This document shows, in pieces, positions 17,945 through 25,151 of a DNA stretch of 64,000 nt. A model generated the notes under the pieces. It made no database searches. It had not been told where the DNA came from and saw nothing but the letters and a program-made list of their open reading frames with translations. The stretch comes from Nocardioides sp. JS614. Its GTDB lineage: Bacteria > Actinomycetota > Actinomycetes > Propionibacteriales > Nocardioidaceae. The position numbers were made by a program, and so were the translations under genes. The stretch covers positions 1,860,001 to 1,924,000 of the forward strand of contig NC_008699.1 in NCBI RefSeq assembly GCF_000015265.1. The letters are read 5' to 3'. How positions within the stretch are numbered: the first letter of the stretch is position 1; each line of letters begins with the position of its first letter.

Positions 17945-18639
17945 GTGGAGGTCCGCGTCCTCGGCCCGGTCGAGGTGAGGCTGGCCGGCCGGCCAGTGGA
18001 TCTCGGCACCCCCAAGCAGCTGCCCTGGTGGCCGCGCTGGCGCTCTCGCGCGGCTGGCCGGTCTCGGTCGACGCCATCGTCCAGCTCCTGTGGGACGACA
18101 CCGCGCCGCCGGGCGTGACCGCCACCCTGCAGGCCTACGTCTCGCAGCTGCGCCGGGTGATCGAGCCGGAGCGGCAGCGTCGCGCTCCGGCGACCGTGCT
18201 GGTCACGGTGGCCCCGGGCTATGCCCTGCGGGTGCCCGACGACACCCGCGATGCGCATCGGTTCGAGCAAGCCGTCACGGCCGCCCACCGGCGGTGGCAA
18301 CCGCTGGCCGGCGGCGGGCGGTCGCCGCTGGGTGCGGCGGTGCTGGCCGAGACAGTCGAGGAGCTCGACGCCGGGCTGGCGCTCTGGCGCGGCACCCCGT
18401 ACGCCGAGCTGGCGGACGCCTATGCGCGCACGGCGGCGTACGCCGGCCACTGCTGCTCGGCCGGATCCGGGCTCGCGGTCGGCCCGGTCGACGCGTTCTT
18501 GGCGATGGCTGCCGCCGCGACCGGCGAGCGGGACCTGGCCGCCCGGCACGCCGAGGACGCGCTGGTGCTCGCCGAGGCCTGGGAGATCCCGTTGGTCGCC
18601 GCGTGGGTCCGCGAGCAGCGCGCGGTCTACGACTACTGA
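17945..18639 (+). pseudogene. SARP/BTAD transcriptional regulator, frameshifted and internally deleted
   Basis: The reading frame from GTG 17945 starts VEVRVLGPVEVRLAGRPVD, the N-terminus of an AfsR/SARP winged-helix domain, and runs to about 18020. There the homology moves to another frame (LVAALALSRGWPVSVD), which needs the loss of one base near CAGCTGCC. That frame then carries the rest of the winged helix and the start of the BTAD domain (LALWRGTPYAELAD). Soon after, the sequence jumps to a short end piece resembling the C-terminal TPR part of large SARP-ATPases. The central ATPase is missing. Two separate lesions make this a likely pseudogene; the frameshift alone could be a base-call error. 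Confidence 0.7.
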
Positions 18640-18749
18640 CCGCGCCGCTCGACCGGGCGACCTGCCGACAGCACCGACCGGACGGTGTCTTCTGGACCGG
18701 TCAAGTCGCCGGTTTGGAGCACCGCCCGCCGATCGGGTTGGCTGGTTCC

Positions 18750-19916
18750 GTGCCCGCCGTCCTCCCCGCCCGCAACGCCGTCGCCGTCGTCTTCATCCTC
18801 AACGGCTTCTGCTTCGCGTCGTTCGTCTCGCGGGTGCCCGACATCCGCAGCACCCTGGACCTCAGCAACGGCCGGCTCGGGCTGCTGCTCCTGGCGATCT
18901 CGGCCGGTTCGGTGCTGGCGCTGCCCTCCGCCGGACGCCTGATCGACCGGGTCGGGCCGGCCGGCGCCGTCCGGCTCGGGGCGGCGTCCTGCGCCGTCGG
19001 CCTCACCGCGGCCACGATCAGCATCGGGGCCTGGCAGACGATGTCGACGGCCGCGGTCGGACTGTTCCTCTACGGCGTCGGGACCGGGGTGTGGGACGTC
19101 GCCATGAACGTCGACGGGGCGGCCGTCGAGCGGCACCTCGGCCGCACCGTGATGCCGCGCTTCCACGCCGGCTTCAGCTTCGGCACCATCGCCGGCTCCG
19201 CCCTGGGCGTGCCGATGGCCGCCGCGCACGTGCCGCTGGAGATCCACGTGACCGCGGTGGTGCTGCTGTCCTTCGGCGCCGTCCTGGTGGCCGCCCGCTA
19301 CTTCCTGCCGCCACCGCCCGAGGCGGAGGTCGCGGCTCGGGCCCGCTCGGCCTGGCTCGAGCCGCGCACGCTCGCGATCGGGGTGATGGTCCTCGCGTTC
19401 GCGCTGACCGAGGGCAGCGCGAACGACTGGCTCGCCCTGGCGCTGGTCGACGGGTACGACACGGCCCACTGGGTCGGCGTCGCCGGGTTCTCCCTGTTCG
19501 TCACCGCGATGACGGCCGGCCGGCTGGTCGGCTCGACCGCGCTCGACCGGTTCGGGCGGGCGCCGGTGCTCTGGGGGACCTCGGCGACCGCGCTCGTCGG
19601 CGTGCTCCTCGTGGTCTACGGCCACTGGGCACCGCTGGTCGTCACCGGGATCCTGCTGTGGGGCCTGGGCGCCTCGCTGGGCTTCCCGGTCGGCATGAGC
19701 GCGGCCGCCGACGACCCGGTGCGCTCCGCGGCGCGGGTCAGCGTGGTCTCGACGATCGGCTACGCGGCGTTCCTCACCGGCCCACCGTTCCTCGGGTGGC
19801 TCGGCGACCACGTCGGCACCCTGCACTCGCTGCTGACCATCGCGGTGCTGATGGCGCCGGCAGCGGTGGCGGTGCTGGCCACCAGGCCGCCGGCCCGCGA
19901 CCGGCAACCAGCGTGA
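18750..19916 (+). CDS. MFS transporter
   Basis: A 388-residue major facilitator protein with twelve predicted membrane helices. The first helix contains FILNGFCFASFVSRVPDIR, typical of a sugar/drug MFS subgroup often annotated near YbjJ. The helix 2-3 loop has GRLIDRVGPAG. The start is a GTG close to the first helix; the ribosome binding site is weak, so the exact start is uncertain. The substrate cannot be told. It follows the broken regulator by 110 bases. Confidence 0.8.
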   Translation: MPAVLPARNAVAVVFILNGFCFASFVSRVPDIRSTLDLSNGRLGLLLLAISAGSVLALPSAGRLIDRVGPAGAVRLGAASCAVGLTAATISIGAWQTMSTAAVGLFLYGVGTGVWDVAMNVDGAAVERHLGRTVMPRFHAGFSFGTIAGSALGVPMAAAHVPLEIHVTAVVLLSFGAVLVAARYFLPPPPEAEVAARARSAWLEPRTLAIGVMVLAFALTEGSANDWLALALVDGYDTAHWVGVAGFSLFVTAMTAGRLVGSTALDRFGRAPVLWGTSATALVGVLLVVYGHWAPLVVTGILLWGLGASLGFPVGMSAAADDPVRSAARVSVVSTIGYAAFLTGPPFLGWLGDHVGTLHSLLTIAVLMAPAAVAVLATRPPARDRQPA

Positions 19917-19954
19917 GCCTCGATCGAGGCTGAGCCCGGGCTCGGGGCCTGGGG

Positions 19955-20530
19955 TCAGTCGCGCTCGCCGCCCGGCACCCACAGCACGTCGCCGTTCTCC
20001 CGGTTGGCGTGCCGGGCGAGGATGAACAGCAGGTCTGAGAGCCGGTTCAGGTAGGTGATGGCCAGCAGGTTCATCGTCTCGCCGTGCACCTCGTACGCTG
20101 CCCAGGCGGAGCGCTCGGCCCGCCGTACGACGGTGCGGGCGACGTGCAGCAGCGCGGCGCCGGGGGTGCCGCCGTTGAGGATGAACGACCGCAGCTTGGA
20201 GAGGTCCTCGTTGTAGTGGTCGCACCAGCCCTCGAGCCGGTCGACGTAGGCCTGCTCGATGCGCAGCGGCGGGAACTCCGGGTTCTCGACGACCGGGGTG
20301 CAGAAGTCGGCGCCCACGTCGAACAGGTCGTTCTGGATCCGGGTCAACACCGCCGTGACGTCCTCGCCCAGCCCGCCCTGCGCCAGCGCTAGGCCGACGT
20401 GGGCGTTGGCCTCGTCGACGTCGGCGTACGCCGCCAGGCGGAGGTCGGTCTTCGTCGTCGTGCTCATGTCGCCGAGTCGGGTCTGCCCGCCGTCGCCGGT
20501 GCGGGTGTAGATCCGGGTGAGGTTGACCAT
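19955..20530 (-). CDS. pduO: Cob(I)yrinic acid a,c-diamide adenosyltransferase (PduO type)
   Basis: This enzyme adds the adenosyl group from ATP to cob(I)alamin, giving coenzyme B12 for the mutases in this window. The 191-residue protein begins MVNLTRIYTRTGDGG, the ATP-binding motif of the PduO family. The corrinoid-side motif includes ARTVVRRAERSAW and NRLSDLLFILAR near the C-terminus. Mycobacterium tuberculosis has the same gene at the same place near the atp operon. It lies about 600 bases from the B12-dependent mutase gene meaA, on the opposite strand. Confidence 0.93.
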   Translation of the reverse strand: MVNLTRIYTRTGDGGQTRLGDMSTTTKTDLRLAAYADVDEANAHVGLALAQGGLGEDVTAVLTRIQNDLFDVGADFCTPVVENPEFPPLRIEQAYVDRLEGWCDHYNEDLSKLRSFILNGGTPGAALLHVARTVVRRAERSAWAAYEVHGETMNLLAITYLNRLSDLLFILARHANRENGDVLWVPGGERD

Positions 20531-20764
20531 CCTCCGATCCTAGGGGTGGGGGTGCATGACCCCGATCACACCCGGGTACACCTCGGTCGAGCGAGCGAGC
20601 GGACGCGACACGGCGGAATTACCGGGGCCACGGACGCAACCTCGGCGCCGTCACGAGCGTCATAGTGAGTGACAAGCACACCATCGAGGCCAGCACTGAC
20701 CAGCACTGATCCAGCACTGATGGAGCGACCGGGACTCTCGGATCCCGGAGGACGGGGCACCAGC

Positions 20765-21073
20765 ATGGACATCACCACGGACGGTCCGACACTTCTGCTC
20801 AGCGGTGACTTCGACGTGCGCAGCACGTGGGAGGCCCGCAACGCGCTCTACGAGCTCATCGAGGAGCGCGACGAGGACATCGTCGTCGACCTGACCGACG
20901 TGACCACCATCGACATGACCGCCCTGAAGGTGCTCGCCGTCGCGACCCGTCAGGCCGGCCGCGAGGGTCACCACCTCACCCTGCGCGGGTGCGGCCCCGC
21001 CGTACGCCGGATGCTGCACCTGTCCCGCCTGATCCGCGTCGTGCAGGTCGAGCGGGTCGCCGTCTCGGCGTGA
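20765..21073 (+). CDS. STAS-domain anti-sigma factor antagonist-like protein
   Basis: A single STAS domain of 102 residues, like SpoIIAA/RsbV, which binds anti-sigma factors and is switched by phosphorylation. The usual D-S-S-G motif reads DMTAL (IDMTALKVLAV), so the phosphorylated Ser is replaced by Thr or lost. The frame is open upstream, but the ATG in ACCAGCATGGAC gives the usual N-terminus; GGAGG lies somewhat far upstream. No partner kinase or sigma factor is next to it, so its role is open. Confidence 0.75.
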   Translation: MDITTDGPTLLLSGDFDVRSTWEARNALYELIEERDEDIVVDLTDVTTIDMTALKVLAVATRQAGREGHHLTLRGCGPAVRRMLHLSRLIRVVQVERVAVSA

Positions 21074-21104
21074 GCCGTGTCGGATAACCCACACCGGTGG
21101 GCGG

Positions 21105-21133
21105 TTACCAAGCGGTAGACCGTCTCCTACCCT
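21105..21133 (+). promoter_or_regulatory. meaA promoter with candidate TTACC-GGTA operator
   Basis: TTACCA (21105-21110) and TACCCT (21128-21133) are 17 bp apart and would start the transcript at about the meaA ATG, so the mRNA is probably leaderless. The -35 region is part of TTACCAAGCGGTAG (21105-21118), which shares TTACC and GGTA with the better palindromes before ccr and the thiolase gene. A second inverted sequence around ACCGGT lies just upstream. Confidence 0.45.
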
Positions 21134-21140
21134 CGGACCC

Positions 21141-23183
21141 ATGACTGAGAAGGACGGCGCTCCGACGGATCGTGGCCCCGAGGGTCGTGCCCCGAAGGAC
21201 CGACCCTGGGTGATGCGCACCTACGCCGGGCACTCGACGGCGGCGGCGTCCAACGCGCTCTACCGGACCAACCTCGCGAAGGGGCAGACCGGGCTCTCGG
21301 TCGCCTTCGACCTGCCGACCCAGACCGGCTACGACCCGGACTCGCCGCTCGCGCGCGGCGAGGTGGGGAAGGTCGGCGTCCCGGTGCCGCACCTGGGCGA
21401 GATGCGCCGGCTGTTCGAGGACATCCCGCTGACCTCGATGAACACCTCGATGACGATCAATGCCACCGCGATGTGGCTGCTGGCGATGTACCAGGTGGTC
21501 GCCGAGGAGCAGAACCCGGAGCTGAGCCCCGAGGAGGTCGCCGCCCAGCTCGCCGGCACCACCCAGAACGACATCATCAAGGAGTACCTCTCCCGCGGGA
21601 CCTACGCGTTCCCTCCCGAGCACTCGATGCGGCTGATCGCCGATGTCATCTCGTACACGGTCCACCAGATCCCGCAGTGGAACCCGATCAACATCTGCAG
21701 CTACCACCTGCAGGAGGCCGGGGCGACGCCCACGCAGGAGCTCGCGTACGCGCTGTGCACCGCGATCGCCGTCCTCGACGCGGTCAAGAGCTCGGGCCAG
21801 GTCGACGAGGCGGACTTCGGACGCGTCGTCGGCCGGATCTCCTTCTTCGTCAACGCCGGCGTCCGCTTCGTCGAGGAGACCTGCAAGATGCGGGCCTTCG
21901 GCCGGCTCTGGGACGAGATCACCCGGGAACGGTACGGCGTCGAGGACCCCAAGATGCGTCGGTTCCGGTACGGCGTGCAGGTCAACTCGCTGGGCCTCAC
22001 CGAGGCCCAGCCTGAGAACAACGTGCAGCGGATCGTGCTCGAGATGCTCGGCGTCACGCTCTCCAAGAACGCTCGCGCGCGGGCGCTCCAGCTGCCGGCG
22101 TGGAACGAGGCCCTGGGCCTGCCGCGGCCCTGGGACCAGCAGTGGTCGCTGCGTCTCCAGCAGGTGCTGGCCTATGAGTCCGACCTGCTCGAGTACGACG
22201 ACATCTTCGACGGCTCGCACGTGATCGAGGCGAAGGTCGCGGAGCTGGTCGCGGGCGCCCGCGCCGAGATCGACCGGGTCCAGGCGATGGGCGGCGCGAT
22301 CGCGGCAGTCGAGTACATGAAGCAGGAGCTGGTCTCCTCGCACGCCGCGCGGCGCGCGCGGATCGAGTCCGGCGAGGAGATCGTCGTCGGCGTCAACAAG
22401 TTCGAGACCACCGAGCCGTCGCCGCTGACCTCCGACCTCGACAGCGCGATCATGACGGCGGACCCCGACGCGGAGCAGGCCGCGATCGCCAGCGTCGAGG
22501 CGTGGAAGGCGCAGCGCGACGAGGACGAGGTCGCCGCAGCGCTCGCCCAGCTGGCCGAGGCTGCCAAGACCGACACGAACCTGATGGGGCCGACCCTGGT
22601 GGCCGCTCGCGCCGGAGCGACCACGGGGGAGTGGTCCGCCACGCTGCGCGAGGTCTTCGGCGAGTACCGGGGCCCGACGGGCGTCAGCGGTGCGGTCGGC
22701 GTCGCGGAGGCGGGCGCGGAGCTCGCAGCCGTGCGGGACCGGGTGCGTGAGACGGCGCAGGAGCTGGGTGGCCGGCTGCGCCTGCTGGTCGGCAAGCCCG
22801 GTCTCGACGGCCACTCCAACGGCGCCGAGCAGATCGCGGTGCGCGCCCGGGACGCGGGGTTCGAGGTCGTCTACCAGGGCATCCGGCTGACCCCCGAGCA
22901 GATCGTCGCCGCGGCCGTCGCCGAGGACGTCCACTGCGTCGGGCTGTCGATCCTCTCCGGATCACACATGGAGCTGGTCCCGGCCGTGCTCGACGGGCTG
23001 CGTGAGGCGGGGATGGGGGACGTACCCGTCGTGGTCGGCGGCATCATCCCCGAGTCGGACGGCCGCCGCCTGGGCGAGCTCGGCGTCGCGGCGGTCTTCA
23101 CGCCCAAGGACTTCGGCCTGACCGAGATCATGGGCGGGATCGTCGACGTGATCCGCGCGGCCAACGGGCTGGACGAAGGTTAG
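21141..23183 (+). CDS. meaA: Ethylmalonyl-CoA mutase (MeaA), adenosylcobalamin-dependent
   Basis: Converts (2R)-ethylmalonyl-CoA to methylsuccinyl-CoA in the ethylmalonyl-CoA pathway. The 680-residue protein carries both the TIM-barrel mutase domain (AFDLPTQTGYDPDSPLARGEVG, substrate helix RPWVMRTYAGHSTAAASN) and, in the same chain, the B12-binding domain with GLDGHSNGAEQI, where His558 is the lower cobalt ligand. The single-chain layout and sequence fit MeaA/Ecm rather than two-subunit methylmalonyl-CoA mutase. Partner enzyme ccr is 25 kb away, while meaB and the epimerase are near ccr. The ATG is probably at the 5' end of the message. The stop codon lies inside an iron-box motif for the next gene. 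Confidence 0.9.
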   Translation: MTEKDGAPTDRGPEGRAPKDRPWVMRTYAGHSTAAASNALYRTNLAKGQTGLSVAFDLPTQTGYDPDSPLARGEVGKVGVPVPHLGEMRRLFEDIPLTSMNTSMTINATAMWLLAMYQVVAEEQNPELSPEEVAAQLAGTTQNDIIKEYLSRGTYAFPPEHSMRLIADVISYTVHQIPQWNPINICSYHLQEAGATPTQELAYALCTAIAVLDAVKSSGQVDEADFGRVVGRISFFVNAGVRFVEETCKMRAFGRLWDEITRERYGVEDPKMRRFRYGVQVNSLGLTEAQPENNVQRIVLEMLGVTLSKNARARALQLPAWNEALGLPRPWDQQWSLRLQQVLAYESDLLEYDDIFDGSHVIEAKVAELVAGARAEIDRVQAMGGAIAAVEYMKQELVSSHAARRARIESGEEIVVGVNKFETTEPSPLTSDLDSAIMTADPDAEQAAIASVEAWKAQRDEDEVAAALAQLAEAAKTDTNLMGPTLVAARAGATTGEWSATLREVFGEYRGPTGVSGAVGVAEAGAELAAVRDRVRETAQELGGRLRLLVGKPGLDGHSNGAEQIAVRARDAGFEVVYQGIRLTPEQIVAAAVAEDVHCVGLSILSGSHMELVPAVLDGLREAGMGDVPVVVGGIIPESDGRRLGELGVAAVFTPKDFGLTEIMGGIVDVIRAANGLDEG

Positions 23184-23193
23184 GCTACCCTCA
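23175..23193. promoter_or_regulatory. DtxR/IdeR iron box
   Basis: The 19 bases match 15 of 19 positions of the iron-regulator consensus TTAGGTTAGGCTAACCTAA, with the ten central bases GGTTAGGCTA all matching. The site overlaps the end of meaA and the -35 region of the promoter for the small Cys-rich protein and ferritin. IdeR both represses uptake genes and activates ferritins; the overlap with -35 suggests repression here, but the direction cannot be read with certainty. Confidence 0.7.
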
Positions 23194-23208
23194 CAGTTCT
23201 GGTAGGGT
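23180..23208 (+). promoter_or_regulatory. Promoter of the small Cys protein/ferritin unit
   Basis: TTAGGC (23180-23185), 17-bp spacer, TAGGGT (23203-23208). Transcription would begin at about 23215, which is the GTG start codon, so the message is probably leaderless; indeed no Shine-Dalgarno sequence precedes the GTG. Confidence 0.5.
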
Positions 23209-23214
23209 GCCTGC

Positions 23215-23397
23215 GTGCCCAAGGCCCGGAAGCTCCCGAAGACGGAGTGCTGCGCGTCGAAGACGAAGTGCGCTCGCTGCCCGCTGCGGATGCTCAAGGA
23301 GGGCACCCTGCCTGCGGGGTATACGGTCAAGAAGCGCAAGCTCGTCCGGGTGGACGGCACGAAGGTCACCAAGAAGAAGCTCGCGAAGGCTGCCTGA
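23215..23397 (+). CDS. Small basic Cys-rich protein, iron-box controlled
   Basis: A 60-residue protein of unknown function with 17 Lys. Four cysteines in a C-C-x5-C-x2-C pattern (Cys12, 13, 19, 22) could bind a metal; the C-terminal half is Lys-rich and ends KKKLAKAA, suggesting nucleic-acid contact. I do not recognise a named family. It begins right at the predicted transcription start, is controlled by a DtxR/IdeR-type site, and is followed 47 bases later by a ferritin gene, so a role in iron handling or iron-dependent regulation is a fair guess and no more. Confidence 0.75.
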   Translation: MPKARKLPKTECCASKTKCARCPLRMLKEGTLPAGYTVKKRKLVRVDGTKVTKKKLAKAA

Positions 23398-23444
23398 GCG
23401 CACCCGCCGCCCGAACACTGATCGCCGACCCCGAGGAGCACCCC

Positions 23445-23969
23445 GTGGCCGCACCCCGCTTCGTCGACCAGCTCAACGCCCAGATCGGCAACGAGCTGGC
23501 GGCGCACAACCAGTACCTCGCGTGCGCGGTCTACTACGACGCCCTCACGATGCCGCGCATGGCCGCGTTCTTCTACGCCCAGGCCGTCGAGGAGCGCGCG
23601 CACGCCGCGATGATGATCCAGTACCTCCTCGACACCGATGCCGAGGTGGTGATCCCGGCCGTCGAGGCGCCGGTGAACGCCTTCGCCGACGTCGTCGCGC
23701 CGGTCGCGCTCGCGCTGGAGCAGGAGAGGCGGGTCACCGAGCAGGTCAACGGGCTGCTCCGGATCGCGCGCGAGGAGGGTGACTTCGCCTCCGAGCAGTT
23801 CCTGCAGTGGTTCATCAAGGAGCAGGTCGAGGAGGTCGCGACGATGAGCGACCTGCTCGCGGTCACCACCCGCAACCGTGACGACATCGAGGACATCGAG
23901 GAGTACGTCGCCCGCGAGCAGAGCGGCGCCGAGGTCGACTCGACCGCCCCGCGCCAGGCCGGCGCCTAG
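23445..23969 (+). CDS. Ferritin-like iron-storage protein
   Basis: A 174-residue ferritin. The four-helix bundle carries the ferroxidase residues: Glu in QIGNELAAHNQY, Glu and His in AVEERAHAAMM, and Glu in the third and fourth helices (ALEQERRVTEQ; FLQWFIKEQVEEV). No haem-binding Met of bacterioferritin is seen, so it is the haem-free BfrB/FtnA type. The GTG start is chosen for the family N-terminus and GAGGA seven bases upstream. It is probably cotranscribed with the small Cys protein under the iron box. Confidence 0.9.
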   Translation: MAAPRFVDQLNAQIGNELAAHNQYLACAVYYDALTMPRMAAFFYAQAVEERAHAAMMIQYLLDTDAEVVIPAVEAPVNAFADVVAPVALALEQERRVTEQVNGLLRIAREEGDFASEQFLQWFIKEQVEEVATMSDLLAVTTRNRDDIEDIEEYVAREQSGAEVDSTAPRQAGA

Positions 23970-24074
23970 TCGCACCGGCCGCAGCTGCCGCGGCGGCGAC
24001 CGGCGTTCGATACGCTGCGGATGCCTGCCGCCCGGCAGTCCAGGTGGACCGTCGGTCTCGCGGGTGGGTGAGTC

Positions 24075-25151
24075 GTGAAGGCAGGTGGACGGGTGGGTGC
24101 TGGGATCTCCGGACGCGAGGCGCTCCGACTGACCGCGTGGGTGTGGGCGCTCACGGCGGTCTTCGCGTCCGTGGCGCTGCTGCGGTCCGAGCACCTCGGG
24201 ATCCCGTTCCGCGACCCCGGTGGCGCGATGTTCCGCGGCCGGCTCGGCACGGCGTTCACCTTGCTGCTGGTGTTCGCCCTCGCCGACGCGCTGCGAAGAG
24301 CGGTGCGGCTGCGGCCCCTGGGCTGGTCGTGGTCCGACGTGGGTCGCCACCTGCGCGAGCGGTGGACGCCCCAGCGGGTGCTGCTCGTGTGCTCCGGGTT
24401 GCTCGCCTACCACGTCGTCTACATCTCCTACCGCAACCTGAAGAGCTGGGACGCGTTCAACACCCCGCTGGACCAGGAACTCCTCGCGATCGAGCGATGG
24501 TTCCTGCTCGGCCACAGCCCGGCGGTGCTCCTCCACGGGCTGCTGGGGGAGGGCCAGGCCGCCGTGGTCCTCGCGGTCGTCTACCGGTCGTTCACCTACC
24601 TGGTGCCGCTGTCGGTGGTCGGCACCCTCGCGCTGCTGCCGCGGGTGCGCGAGGCCTACGTCATGCTGTGCTCCGCGCTGTGGGTGTGGATCCTGGGGGT
24701 CGGGTCGTACTACCTCGTCCCGTCCCTGGGCCCGTTCGCCTCGGCGCCCGAGGAGTTCGCCGGCCTGCGGCCGACCGCGATCAGCGCGACCCAGGTGAAG
24801 TACCTCGCCGAGCGCGCCCACTTCCTCGCCGATCCGCACGCGGGTGACGCCTTCGTGAGCATCTCGGCCTTCGCCAGCCTCCACGTCGGGTTCACCTGCA
24901 CGGTGCTGCTGGTCGCCCGGTACTACCGGTGGCGACGTACGACGCTCGCGTTGGCCACCTTCCTGTCGGTCACCATGGTCGCCACCGTGTACTTCGGCTG
25001 GCACTTCGTCGTCGACGACATCGCGGGGGTCGTGCTCGCCCTCGCAGCGTTCACGCTCGGCCGGCTGATGGTCTACCCGGTCCGGAACGGGGATCGCTCG
25101 GTCGCGGACGGCTCCCACGCCGGTGAGGACGACGTCGTGGCCTCGACATGA
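24075..25151 (+). CDS. PAP2-like membrane phosphatase/transferase (Aur1/PAP2_3 type)
   Basis: A 358-residue membrane protein with about six helices. Motifs of the PAP2_3 / inositol-phosphoceramide-synthase-like group are visible: SLHVG (second active-site motif, replacing PSGH) and a later WHFVVDD with the nucleophilic His and Asp. Such enzymes act on lipid phosphates or transfer phospho-alcohols between lipids. The start is a GTG; the exact start is uncertain as several GTGs are clustered. It overlaps the next gene by four bases (ATGA), so the two are translationally coupled and may act on the same lipid or glycolipid. Confidence 0.75.
   Translation: MKAGGRVGAGISGREALRLTAWVWALTAVFASVALLRSEHLGIPFRDPGGAMFRGRLGTAFTLLLVFALADALRRAVRLRPLGWSWSDVGRHLRERWTPQRVLLVCSGLLAYHVVYISYRNLKSWDAFNTPLDQELLAIERWFLLGHSPAVLLHGLLGEGQAAVVLAVVYRSFTYLVPLSVVGTLALLPRVREAYVMLCSALWVWILGVGSYYLVPSLGPFASAPEEFAGLRPTAISATQVKYLAERAHFLADPHAGDAFVSISAFASLHVGFTCTVLLVARYYRWRRTTLALATFLSVTMVATVYFGWHFVVDDIAGVVLALAAFTLGRLMVYPVRNGDRSVADGSHAGEDDVVAST

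Noticed and set aside
23161..23214. B12 riboswitch near the mutase genes
   Set aside because: No conserved B12-box was seen before meaA, the adenosyltransferase or the second mutase; the leaders are too short.
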